Below are positions 37,180-44,856 of a stretch of DNA of 64,000 bases, piece by piece (the first letter of the stretch is position 1; every line of letters starts with the position of its first letter). The notes beneath the pieces are model-generated. The model worked only from the letters and a program-made list of their open reading frames with translations. It had not been told where the DNA came from and made no database searches. Source of the stretch: Anabaena subtropica FACHB-260 (GTDB lineage Bacteria > Cyanobacteriota > Cyanobacteriia > Cyanobacteriales > Nostocaceae); the NCBI RefSeq assembly GCF_014697105.1, contig NZ_JACJRF010000001.1, positions 62,001 through 126,000 of the forward strand, in the 5' to 3' direction. The translations under genes were made by a program, and so were the position numbers.

Positions 37180-38274
37180 TTAACCTACATTTAATCTTCC
37201 TAACATCCAATCAAATCTTTTCCCTGCCAAAGCCACCTTATCTAAAACTTCTATTCCTAATTCATCTTCGTATTCAAAGTTTCTATGTAATGGTAAGCCC
37301 TGACTATAAACGCGCCTGCTATAACTAAGCTGATTTACCATTCCTTGTAATCTTTGATCAAGCAAAGTGGGAATTACACGATAAAATCTTGATGCAAATC
37401 CTATATCTTGTTGTAATTTTGTAGCTAGTAGCTGTCGCGGAATTGCTAATACGACAGAATCTTCAATCGCCTTAACAGTTGCAGGGGGTAAACTACCATC
37501 AATAAAGGGTGTTTCTCCGATGATTTCACCTTTAGATAGTCTAGCTATTTCTCTACCAGCAATCTCATTACCCTCGATAGCTGCAAACGCACGTGCTAAA
37601 GGATTCTGTTCATCTAGGGAAATAGACAAGGACATTTTTCCATCGAGGATAATATACAGTGCGTCTACAGTTCCTTGTTCGTGAATGACTACGGTATTGG
37701 TGAGAATTTTTTGTGGAGTACCAGAAGCCATCATCCAATCTATGTCACTATCGTGCAATTCACTCAAGATGAACAGCACATCTGGTAAAGGTTGACCTTG
37801 CGCTAGGTTACGACGACCAAGTTGATTGATGGTATTTTGTATTCTACCGGAAATAATGATGGCGATCGCTCGATAAAAACGGGCTGCAAAACCAATGTCT
37901 TGCTGTAGTTTTGTTGTTAATTCCCCTATGGGGATTGATATCACCAGGGACTTTTCTATAGATGTAATTGTAGTGGTTGGTGGGCGTGTCCCAATCAAAG
38001 AACTTTCTCCCGCTATCTCACCTCTAGATAATCTCCCAATCTCTCTACCTAAAGTTTCGTCACCCTCAATAGCTGCGAATGCACGAGTTAGAGGATTATT
38101 TTCTGGTTGGGAGAGAGTGACGCTAAATGTGCCATCTAATAAAATATGAAAAAACTCAGTACTTCCTCTTTCTTGAATAAGTATAGTACCAGTCGCTAAT
38201 TCTTTTTGATGACCTGTAGTAATCATCCAATCAATATCACTTTTAGTTAACTCTTTCAGGAGAATTTCTGTCAT
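37180..38274 (-). CDS. Bacteriocin-transport-associated protein with two cyclic-nucleotide-binding domains
   Basis: A 364-residue protein made of two similar halves, each a cyclic-nucleotide-binding domain (about 10-155 and 175-320). Both contain the same insert, RAFAAIEGDETLGREIGRLS and RAFAAIEGNEIAGREIARLS. The phosphate-binding site is altered: RPPTTTI in the first half, and SLPPATV without arginine in the second. This matches the cyanobacterial family known as bacteriocin-type transport-associated protein (cyc_nuc_ocin, TIGR03896, from memory). That family regularly accompanies NHLM transporters; its function is unknown. It is encoded just upstream of the precursor on the same strand. Binding of cAMP or cGMP is doubtful given the changed residues. 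Confidence 0.85.
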   Translation of the reverse strand: MTEILLKELTKSDIDWMITTGHQKELATGTILIQERGSTEFFHILLDGTFSVTLSQPENNPLTRAFAAIEGDETLGREIGRLSRGEIAGESSLIGTRPPTTTITSIEKSLVISIPIGELTTKLQQDIGFAARFYRAIAIIISGRIQNTINQLGRRNLAQGQPLPDVLFILSELHDSDIDWMMASGTPQKILTNTVVIHEQGTVDALYIILDGKMSLSISLDEQNPLARAFAAIEGNEIAGREIARLSKGEIIGETPFIDGSLPPATVKAIEDSVVLAIPRQLLATKLQQDIGFASRFYRVIPTLLDQRLQGMVNQLSYSRRVYSQGLPLHRNFEYEDELGIEVLDKVALAGKRFDWMLGRLNVG

Positions 38275-38342
38275 AGGTTAATTACCCTGTGTTTGGTAAA
38301 TTGTTAGAAGGATATGGAAACTACAGAGGCGCGGAAATATAT

Positions 38343-39500
38343 CTATATTGGTAGTTTATTTAAGATGTTATGGATATGTGAGGAAGCCTCTGTAGTAGCT
38401 AATTCCTCTAAGGTCAAATAACACAATGCAATTAAGATTAATGGTTGATTATTAAGGCTTGTGTGATTTTGTACATATTTAATATGGAATTGCTGCAAAT
38501 TTTCGGCGGCTGCTTTAACTAATGCTTGGAGGATTGCAAAGGCTCTATCAGAAAGTGGTGGCTGACCACGATAGTTTTGTAGTCTACCTCCTTCTCGATA
38601 TTTTGGAAATGATTCTAATCCTAAAAATTGCAAAAACCAATCAGTATGATAATTACCACTAGCAGCTACAATACCTCTATAGTCGGCAATTAATTCATCG
38701 AATATATTGTTTCGCATGGAATTAAATAAGCGATGTGTGAGGTAGTGAGTGCATTCATGTTCCAGGCGAATTTTGATAGATAATTGCTGCCATTGGGATT
38801 CGGAAATGCCTATATTTTCAGCAGAGATATTGCTATATGGATTATTACTTAAAATAATAAATTTATCTTGATAAAGTGTTTTCTGGGGAATGATTTTTTG
38901 AAACTCTGTTTTCCAATTATTTTCAGAATAATTACCAAAATTTGCTGCTTCCCATTTTTGGCGATACTGACGAATCCTATCCCAATTGTTGAACCCACTA
39001 ACGATACAAGCTCCCATTGATGTAGGAACTGTTTGGGGTTCATTTCGCATTGTTAAAGCTTGTACTAAAGAGATAAAATCTTCTCGGCTTTCAGTTAGTA
39101 ATACTGGAATAGTTCCAGCCAAACTTTGATGCAGGATTAATTGTAGTTTTTTTGGTTGTTGCAAGACTAAACCACTCGCTTCTACCATCTCATCTGTTGA
39201 CACACCTTTACGAGTAGCATTTTGATATGTTTGTGTTTGAGAAATACCCTCTTGGATGGGAAATTGTAACTGTACAAGCTTTTGTTTAAGTACTGCAAAC
39301 ACGCCTAATATTTTGGCTACAACTGCGTATTCTTCCCAAGCTTTTATGTGTGGTTCTGGAGGTAAGGGAAATTCAATCGGGGAGGTTAAGGTATCATGAG
39401 TAAAAACATTTTGGTTGTATATTAATAGTTCCTCTACCTCAGAAGCTGTTGCTCCAAAGTCAGTCAAAACTTGAGTACGCAATGATTGTTTAAGATTCAT
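38343..39500 (-). CDS. Uncharacterised HExxH protein, putative zinc metallopeptidase
   Basis: A 385-residue soluble protein that I cannot assign to a named family. The C-terminal half has LEHECTHYLTHRLF with an HECTH zinc motif (248-252), and Glu269 in NIFDELIADYRG, 17 residues after the second His, as in gluzincin-type metallopeptidases. The N-terminal part has no clear motif. The start codon lies only 4 bases after the stop of the MinD-like gene, so the pair is translationally linked. It could process a peptide or partner in the same system, but a structural zinc role cannot be excluded. Confidence 0.65.
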   Translation of the reverse strand: MNLKQSLRTQVLTDFGATASEVEELLIYNQNVFTHDTLTSPIEFPLPPEPHIKAWEEYAVVAKILGVFAVLKQKLVQLQFPIQEGISQTQTYQNATRKGVSTDEMVEASGLVLQQPKKLQLILHQSLAGTIPVLLTESREDFISLVQALTMRNEPQTVPTSMGACIVSGFNNWDRIRQYRQKWEAANFGNYSENNWKTEFQKIIPQKTLYQDKFIILSNNPYSNISAENIGISESQWQQLSIKIRLEHECTHYLTHRLFNSMRNNIFDELIADYRGIVAASGNYHTDWFLQFLGLESFPKYREGGRLQNYRGQPPLSDRAFAILQALVKAAAENLQQFHIKYVQNHTSLNNQPLILIALCYLTLEELATTEASSHIHNILNKLPI

Positions 39501-39504
39501 ATTG

Positions 39505-40296
39505 CTACTGATGACTTACCACTAAACCAGCAAGCTGCTCAGTAATCTCTTGTATTGTTTGAGTGATGGGATGTTGAGGATGGCGTAGACAAAAAAGACC
39601 TTTACTAGCCAGTTTCACCATATCTTCAACCAGGGGTAAAATCCCGGCTACTGGAACATCATAGATTTGCTCTAGCTGTTGTTCCAAGTCAGTAAAATTA
39701 AAAGATGCTAAAGCTTTATTAAGAACTAGGAGAATTTTTGCGGCTTTCAATTTCCGCGCTACGTCCACTGTCACGGCTGTTCCTTGGAAGTCTTGATTAT
39801 CTGGACGGAGGATAATTAGTAAAATATTAGCAATACCGATGGAAATCAAGGTTTCTTCGTTTAAACCAGGATGAGTATCAATTAAAAGATAATCCAATTT
39901 TAAACTACGAATAATTTCGTGAAAGCCATCATGAAGTCGGACTACATCATATCCTTCACGCAAAATTCTAGCGATTTCCGCAGCTTTAATACTGGAGGGA
40001 ATTAGATAAAGGCTACCCCGAATTTTATCTGTATTTCCTGACTCGGCAATTAATATATCGGTAACATCGTAGGCGGTATCTTGAATATCACAGCGTTTCC
40101 ATAGATAGTCATTGAGGGTTAGTTGAGTTTTTTCTTCTTTGAGACCAAAAATAATATGAATCCCTGGTGATTGGATATCAGTATCAATTATGCCTACACG
40201 TTGCCCTTTGAGCGCCATAGTAGCTGCTATATTGGCGATGATATTTGATTTGCCGGTTCCACCACGGAATGAGTGAACAGCGATAATTTGTGCCAT
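39505..40296 (-). CDS. MinD/ParA-type P-loop ATPase
   Basis: A 263-residue deviant Walker ATPase. SFRGGTGKSNIIANIAATMALKGQRVGIIDTDIQSPG holds the P-loop (RGGTGKS) and Walker A' aspartate, and LLIDTHPGLNEETL near residue 135 is Walker B. It closely resembles MinD-like proteins that position protein assemblies on membranes. No MinC, MinE or ParB gene is near, so cell division or plasmid partition is unlikely. It lies between the Cache-HAMP protein and the HExxH protein with gaps of 10 and 4 bases, so it belongs to this operon. It may organise the sensor or the export complex; that is inference. Confidence 0.85.
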   Translation of the reverse strand: MAQIIAVHSFRGGTGKSNIIANIAATMALKGQRVGIIDTDIQSPGIHIIFGLKEEKTQLTLNDYLWKRCDIQDTAYDVTDILIAESGNTDKIRGSLYLIPSSIKAAEIARILREGYDVVRLHDGFHEIIRSLKLDYLLIDTHPGLNEETLISIGIANILLIILRPDNQDFQGTAVTVDVARKLKAAKILLVLNKALASFNFTDLEQQLEQIYDVPVAGILPLVEDMVKLASKGLFCLRHPQHPITQTIQEITEQLAGLVVSHQ

Positions 40297-40306
40297 AAGA
40301 TTGGTA

Positions 40307-41710
40307 TTAAGATTCTAGTTTTTTGTTATTTAGCGATCGCTCTTTTAAAGATTTCACCTGAGTTTGCAATCGCTGGTAGTATTCTTTCTCACTTTCACGG
40401 GTATTGATTTCCTGTTGTTTAAGTTTTTGGATAGTTTGTTGTAGATACTGAAAGTTTTCATGTTCTGTAATTTCTAATACATCCTTAGCTCTTTTGGTTT
40501 GGTCAATCTCAATTTGCAGTTCCTGAACCTGCATTTTCAATTTTTGATCACGCAACCTAACCTCTTCAGCCATTTTTAAAAAGACTCGCACTAGTTGACC
40601 GATATCATCTTGGCTATGACTTAATTTTTCTAAGTTGTGATGTAGTTCAATTACATGAGCATCAAAATTATCATCCTCCAATGCTTGGGCGGCGGCTGTG
40701 AGGGCGTGAATCGGTCGAGAAATACTCAACCCTAAAAGCAGGGCGATGATGGCGGTGATTCCACCGACAATCACCACACTGCTGCTATTGAGCCAAATTA
40801 GACGATGCAAAGGTGCAATAAACTCTGCTTTGGGTTGAGTCACTCCCAATACCCAAGGTTGAGTTGCTAAGGGTGCAAAGCCGACTATCTCTGAGGTTTG
40901 GGATTTTTCTAGGTGATAGGTGGTGTGTCCTGGTTGTTTGGCTTTTACCATCACCGCTAACTCAGGAATGTCTAAGCTTTCAATCTGATCTACTTGTTTG
41001 GGGGTTTTGGTTGATAAAGGAATGAGACTATGGTTAAGTAAAGACGCATCAGGATGGCTGATGATAATCCCTTGCTGGTCGATCACAAAGACTTGATTTT
41101 GAGAGTCTAATAGTTGCAAAGCGTTGATAATTACCCAGATATCAGCTTGGCGAATCTTGATGAGGGTGAATCCAATAATCTCCCCATGAGATCGCACAGG
41201 TTGAGAAAAGAACATCTCCGGAGTGTTGCTAGTTTCACTCAACAACACACCAGAGCCATAAAGTTTACCTTGGATGTGTGAATAGTTTTTACCAATCAAC
41301 TTTGGATCTGTTGCTGCTAGACATTGACCATTTTTATCCATCAGCAACACAACATCCAAATTGGGATGAGAACGGAAGACATTTTGAATTGTCTGCTCTA
41401 GGTTAGAACCTTGGGCTTGGCGATTTTGTGATGTGGTAGCTGCGAGAAAATCTACCACATAGCGATCGCTACTAATTTGAGTAACTACACGATGATAATC
41501 AATAATTAATTGATCCAAACGACTAGCGCTGCTGCTGGCTAACAGTTCTAGTTTGTGGTATTCTCCAGCCTCTACACTATTTAAGCTCTGTTGTAGGTTG
41601 TAGTAGGCTGTAAAAATCATCGGTATTAGCACAGCACAAACCAAGGCTACCGAAATTTTGGCAGCGATCGGCCAGGCAGGTGGATAAAATAACCGATGGA
41701 AATGCTTCAT
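40307..41710 (-). CDS. dCache-HAMP membrane sensor ending in a coiled coil
   Basis: A 467-residue protein with membrane helices near 17-35 and 295-315, a periplasmic double-Cache sensor between them (for example VVLLMDKNGQCLAATDPKLIGKNYSHI), a HAMP domain at about 319-372 and a C-terminal coiled coil of about 95 residues rich in Lys, Glu and Gln. It has no histidine kinase, methyl-accepting or cyclase domain, so the signal must pass through protein contact. The MinD-like ATPase gene 10 bases downstream is the obvious candidate partner. It is the first gene of the operon. Confidence 0.85.
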   Translation of the reverse strand: MKHFHRLFYPPAWPIAAKISVALVCAVLIPMIFTAYYNLQQSLNSVEAGEYHKLELLASSSASRLDQLIIDYHRVVTQISSDRYVVDFLAATTSQNRQAQGSNLEQTIQNVFRSHPNLDVVLLMDKNGQCLAATDPKLIGKNYSHIQGKLYGSGVLLSETSNTPEMFFSQPVRSHGEIIGFTLIKIRQADIWVIINALQLLDSQNQVFVIDQQGIIISHPDASLLNHSLIPLSTKTPKQVDQIESLDIPELAVMVKAKQPGHTTYHLEKSQTSEIVGFAPLATQPWVLGVTQPKAEFIAPLHRLIWLNSSSVVIVGGITAIIALLLGLSISRPIHALTAAAQALEDDNFDAHVIELHHNLEKLSHSQDDIGQLVRVFLKMAEEVRLRDQKLKMQVQELQIEIDQTKRAKDVLEITEHENFQYLQQTIQKLKQQEINTRESEKEYYQRLQTQVKSLKERSLNNKKLES

Positions 41711-41894
41711 TTTTTAAATCAAACGAAATTTTTTGATCATCAACGACAAAAGAGCATTTTTGTTTTAATCGTCATCCCCAAAACCGTTTGTTTATTCTGC
41801 CAAGTGGGGCAAAGTAGAATGGGATATTTTTATAGATACTTAGCAGACTAAAAGAAATGAGATTTGAAAACAATGCACAATCTTTTTACTAGAC

Positions 41895-42728
41895 TCACAA
41901 TTTTTTCGCCTCCTGACGCTGCATTTTTCTCCAAGCATGGGGAGTGGTGTCATGGTACTGGCGAAACTGGCGGAAAAAATGACCTTCATGCTGATAGCCT
42001 ACCGTCTCAGCAATTTGATTCACACATTGGTCAGTCTCTAGCAATAAGGTTTGCGCTGCTACCATCCGGCGCTTAATAATCCAATGATTTACCGTTTCCC
42101 CTGTATGACGACGCACTAAATCAGTTAAATAAGCAGCAGAGTAACCAACGGCTTGGGCTACTTCACGTAAGCTTATGGATTGATTGTAATTGGATTCAAT
42201 AAATTGAAAAACCTGATTTAGTTGAGAATCAGCAGGAAATATTGATTTGAAAAAGTCTAATGGCTTGGGAGAGTCAGCAATATCTGACTCTGGGCTTTGC
42301 GAAAATTGAAAAGAAGTTTGCTGACGTTGTTTGATCTCCCGGATGGAAATGCAACCATACTCTCTACCTTCCTCTTCCATATAGGTAACAGTTGTTTCTA
42401 CTGGGAGGCTTTGACCTTCTGGAGTCCAATAGAGAGATTCAAAGTATAAAGAACCTTTTTGTTTGATAGTTTTCCAGTGTTGTAACCAAACTTCCATCAA
42501 AAATTCTAAGTTGAGGTATTCGATACTCATGCAAAGTAATTCTTCACGGGAAGAACCAACTAAATTACACGCAGCATCATTAACGTATAAAATCCTGGCG
42601 TTTGGCTTCGCCCAAAACACTGCATCTGTAACACCATCCATCAGCAACTTACTAAGTTGCAACTCTTTTTCTAACTGCTGCGTAACTTGAGAAGTGTGTT
42701 GCTCCAAAATACAGCTGTCAAAAATCAT
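41895..42728 (-). CDS. PAS-domain AraC-family transcription regulator
   Basis: A 277-residue regulator. Residues about 20-130 form a PAS domain (LLMDGVTDAVFWAKPNARILYVNDAACNLVG, then YGCISIREIKQR), and the C-terminal 100 residues form an AraC-type double helix-turn-helix (ISLREVAQAVGYSAAYLTDLVRRHTGETV and QIAETVGYQHEGHFFRQFRQYHDTTPHAWRK). The gene lies 184 bases upstream of the Cache-HAMP gene on the same strand. It is therefore a good candidate regulator of the RiPP operon. The PAS ligand is unknown, and the long noncoding region upstream suggests that it is separately promoted. Confidence 0.85.
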   Translation of the reverse strand: MIFDSCILEQHTSQVTQQLEKELQLSKLLMDGVTDAVFWAKPNARILYVNDAACNLVGSSREELLCMSIEYLNLEFLMEVWLQHWKTIKQKGSLYFESLYWTPEGQSLPVETTVTYMEEEGREYGCISIREIKQRQQTSFQFSQSPESDIADSPKPLDFFKSIFPADSQLNQVFQFIESNYNQSISLREVAQAVGYSAAYLTDLVRRHTGETVNHWIIKRRMVAAQTLLLETDQCVNQIAETVGYQHEGHFFRQFRQYHDTTPHAWRKMQRQEAKKL

Positions 42729-43319
42729 AGTTCGTCACTGTAATTACTGAATTTACAGTGATTCTAAAGAAGCCTAAAATTATTTAGTCGTAGAATTAAA
42801 GAATTTAGGTGAATAAATATATATGCTAGATTAAGTTTTAGTAAATAAGTTTACAAATATCACACAATAAAATTGTTAAGTTTTGTTTTATATACAAATT
42901 TGCTATTAATAACTTAATCTATACAACTCCTGCCAAATAAAGAAAAATCAACATATTTACACACTTGTACTTCTTTATAGCTACAATTTAATTCATTTTT
43001 TTATACAAAAGTTTATGTTTAGAAATTTTATTTACAAAAACTAGTAATTAAAGTTCATCAATACATAAGTTATCAAATCATTAAGAATGAGACTTAGCGT
43101 GAGAAAAATTATAAAATTCAGTAACCAAAATTTTTCTGGCTTGAGGCTTTATATTGATTAATAAGAAATCAAATTATAACCTAATGTGTGGGAAATTTTA
43201 ACATTGACTTAACAAAAACCAGAGGACACAGACTTTATGAAATGCAACTTCTGTCCTCTGATTAGTCTGAATTTACTGTAAGGGAACACCAAAAAATAAA
43301 TTATTCCAAATTGACGGTT

Positions 43320-43386
43320 TGTAGGGTGCGTCAGTATAAATAATTTCTTGGTCTAGCTAAGTTTTCTCGCACTGACGCACCCTACA
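43320..43386. repeat. Perfect 16-base inverted repeat
   Basis: TGTAGGGTGCGTCAGT (43320-43335) and ACTGACGCACCCTACA (43371-43386) flank a 35-base AT-rich spacer. Similar TAGGGTGCGTCA hairpins are scattered through Nostoc genomes and may be a non-autonomous mobile repeat. Confidence 0.75.
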
Positions 43387-43395
43387 GAATTATAC

Positions 43396-43420
43396 GTAGG
43401 GTGGGCATTGCCCACCCTAC
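43396..43420. repeat. Perfect 25-base palindrome
   Basis: GTAGGGTGGGCA, a single T, then TGCCCACCCTAC. It lies ten bases after the previous inverted repeat and forms a very stable hairpin. It is of a type repeated in many Nostoc intergenic gaps. Confidence 0.75.
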
Positions 43421-43448
43421 TTTAATTTTGAATTTTGTTGGCGTTAGC

Positions 43449-43516
43449 CTTCTCTACGTTCGCGGAGCGTGTCGCAGACAGAAGCTACGCGTTGGCGTTA
43501 GCCTCTCGTAGAGAAG
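43449..43516. repeat. Compound repeat with CTTCTCTACG inverted ends
   Basis: CTTCTCTACG (43449-43458) and CGTAGAGAAG (43507-43516) enclose further GCGTTAGCC- and CTACGCG-type units. This is the well-known Nostoc repeat family; a fragment (CTTGCTTCCCGTAGGG) also occurs near 30690-30706. Confidence 0.65.
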
Positions 43517-43549
43517 CCGCAGGTATTTTGAATTTTGTTGTCAATAGCT

Positions 43550-44683
43550 CTACTGATTTGTATTAATATTAACTTCTAGATGTTTTACGACTCCACTGTC
43601 CCATCCCATTTTTAACTCAGAATAAACTGCCAAGGTTTCTTGATTAACACGCTCAACACTCAGCCAATCTAAATTTTGCTGTGCTTGCTCTTGCCAGTGT
43701 TGTAATAGGTGAGGCTGGCTAAGTAATTTTGCTAGTGCATCTGCTAAAGCAGAACTATCCTTGACGGGAACTAAAATACCTGCTTGCCCATTATCTAATG
43801 CTTCAGGAATACCGTCTACATTGGTAGCAATAATAGCACAACCGGCTTCACGGGCTTCTGGGACGACCAAGGGAGAAGGATCGCGGTGGGAAGCAAGGAC
43901 AAATATGTCTGCGGCTAATAGATAACGTTGTGGTTCTGGTTGGAAGCCTACAAAATGAATGCGTTGGTGTAGCCCGTTGCAGACATCGCTAAAACCTGTA
44001 GCTTGGGCTTTTTCTTCAAAAATCGCTCTATCAGGGCCATCTCCGACTAAATACAGATGAGCTTGAGGAAAATTTGGGGCAATTTGGGCAAAAGCAGCGA
44101 TTAACTCGCCAATACCCTTACGTTGATACATTCCTGCTACTGTAGCGATCGCAGGTTTTTCTAATTCTACAGGTAAGTACTCTTGAATATTACGAGTACG
44201 GACACTACCTAATGTCCCATTGGATATTACTCGCAATTTTTGCTCAGGAATACCACGTCTGGCCATTGATTTAGCAACAGCGTTGCTCACAGCAATTACC
44301 CTATCTGCTAATCCCATCAGTACCGCACTGCGCTGAAATTCGTTGTGTACTGTAGCAACCAAAGCGTAATTGGAATTAGCTTTGAGACATCTTCCGAACA
44401 CAACCCCTGTCATCATGTGAGCATGGACAATATCTGGTTGAAATTCTCTGATAATCCCTCGATAACGCCCAGCCGCATTAATTAAATTGATTGGTGTTCT
44501 AGTTTGATCTAATTCAAAGTGTCTAACACCATATTTGAGCAATAATTTTTCGTATTCTCCGCCAGCCGATACTACAGCTACATCATGATTATTTTTAGCT
44601 TGCAGACAAGCTAAATCTACAGCTACATTGACAATGCCATTACCGATTTCGCGGACGTGATTTAAAATATGTAGTATACGCAT
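43550..44683 (-). CDS. Family 4 glycosyltransferase
   Basis: A 377-residue GT-B enzyme: MRILHILNHVREIGNGIVNVAVDLACLQ at the N-terminus, DIVHAHMMTGVVFGR in the acceptor half, and the donor half with VAGMYQRKGIGELIAAFAQI, VGDGPDRAIFEEK and ASHRDPSPLVVPEAREAGCAIIATNVDGIPEAL. It would add a sugar to a cell-surface polymer or lipid. It is 170 bases downstream of the beta-propeller gene and on the same strand. It is separate from the main polysaccharide island, and no partner enzymes lie beside it. Confidence 0.8.
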   Translation of the reverse strand: MRILHILNHVREIGNGIVNVAVDLACLQAKNNHDVAVVSAGGEYEKLLLKYGVRHFELDQTRTPINLINAAGRYRGIIREFQPDIVHAHMMTGVVFGRCLKANSNYALVATVHNEFQRSAVLMGLADRVIAVSNAVAKSMARRGIPEQKLRVISNGTLGSVRTRNIQEYLPVELEKPAIATVAGMYQRKGIGELIAAFAQIAPNFPQAHLYLVGDGPDRAIFEEKAQATGFSDVCNGLHQRIHFVGFQPEPQRYLLAADIFVLASHRDPSPLVVPEAREAGCAIIATNVDGIPEALDNGQAGILVPVKDSSALADALAKLLSQPHLLQHWQEQAQQNLDWLSVERVNQETLAVYSELKMGWDSGVVKHLEVNINTNQ

Positions 44684-44806
44684 AAACTCAACTCATATTA
44701 ATTCTCATTACAAAAAACAAATCTCTATTTAGAGACAATTATCCGGAAATTTTGTCTACGAATTTTGATTAAACAAAAACAGGGATTTTGCGTTGATAAT
44801 CAGTGC

Positions 44807-44839
44807 AGATACCCGACTCACCAAAGAAATCGGGTATCT
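44807..44839. terminator. Hairpin after the beta-propeller gene
   Basis: AGATACCCGA (44807-44816) and TCGGGTATCT (44830-44839) are perfect 10-base arms 17 bases beyond the stop codon of the minus-strand gene. Read on the plus strand it is followed by TGTTTTC; on the minus strand no clear T run follows. It may be a weak terminator. Confidence 0.45.
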
Positions 44840-44856
44840 TGTTTTCATTGAACTAC

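Larger units (their letters stand above)
42729..43549. other. 820-base noncoding region
   Basis: The first 460 bases are very AT-rich with no ORF, repeat or RNA gene that I could support; they should hold the promoter of the PAS-AraC gene. The last 230 bases carry the three inverted repeats listed separately (43320-43516). Confidence 0.6.

Noticed and set aside
39505-40296. MinD-like gene as a chromosome or plasmid partition protein
   Set aside because: No ParB, MinC or MinE gene and no parS-like repeats nearby; its operon context points to the RiPP/sensor genes.
42729-43190. Possible hidden small RiPP precursor or RNA gene
   Set aside because: No ORF with ribosome site, GG motif, or stable RNA fold seen; only AT-rich sequence.
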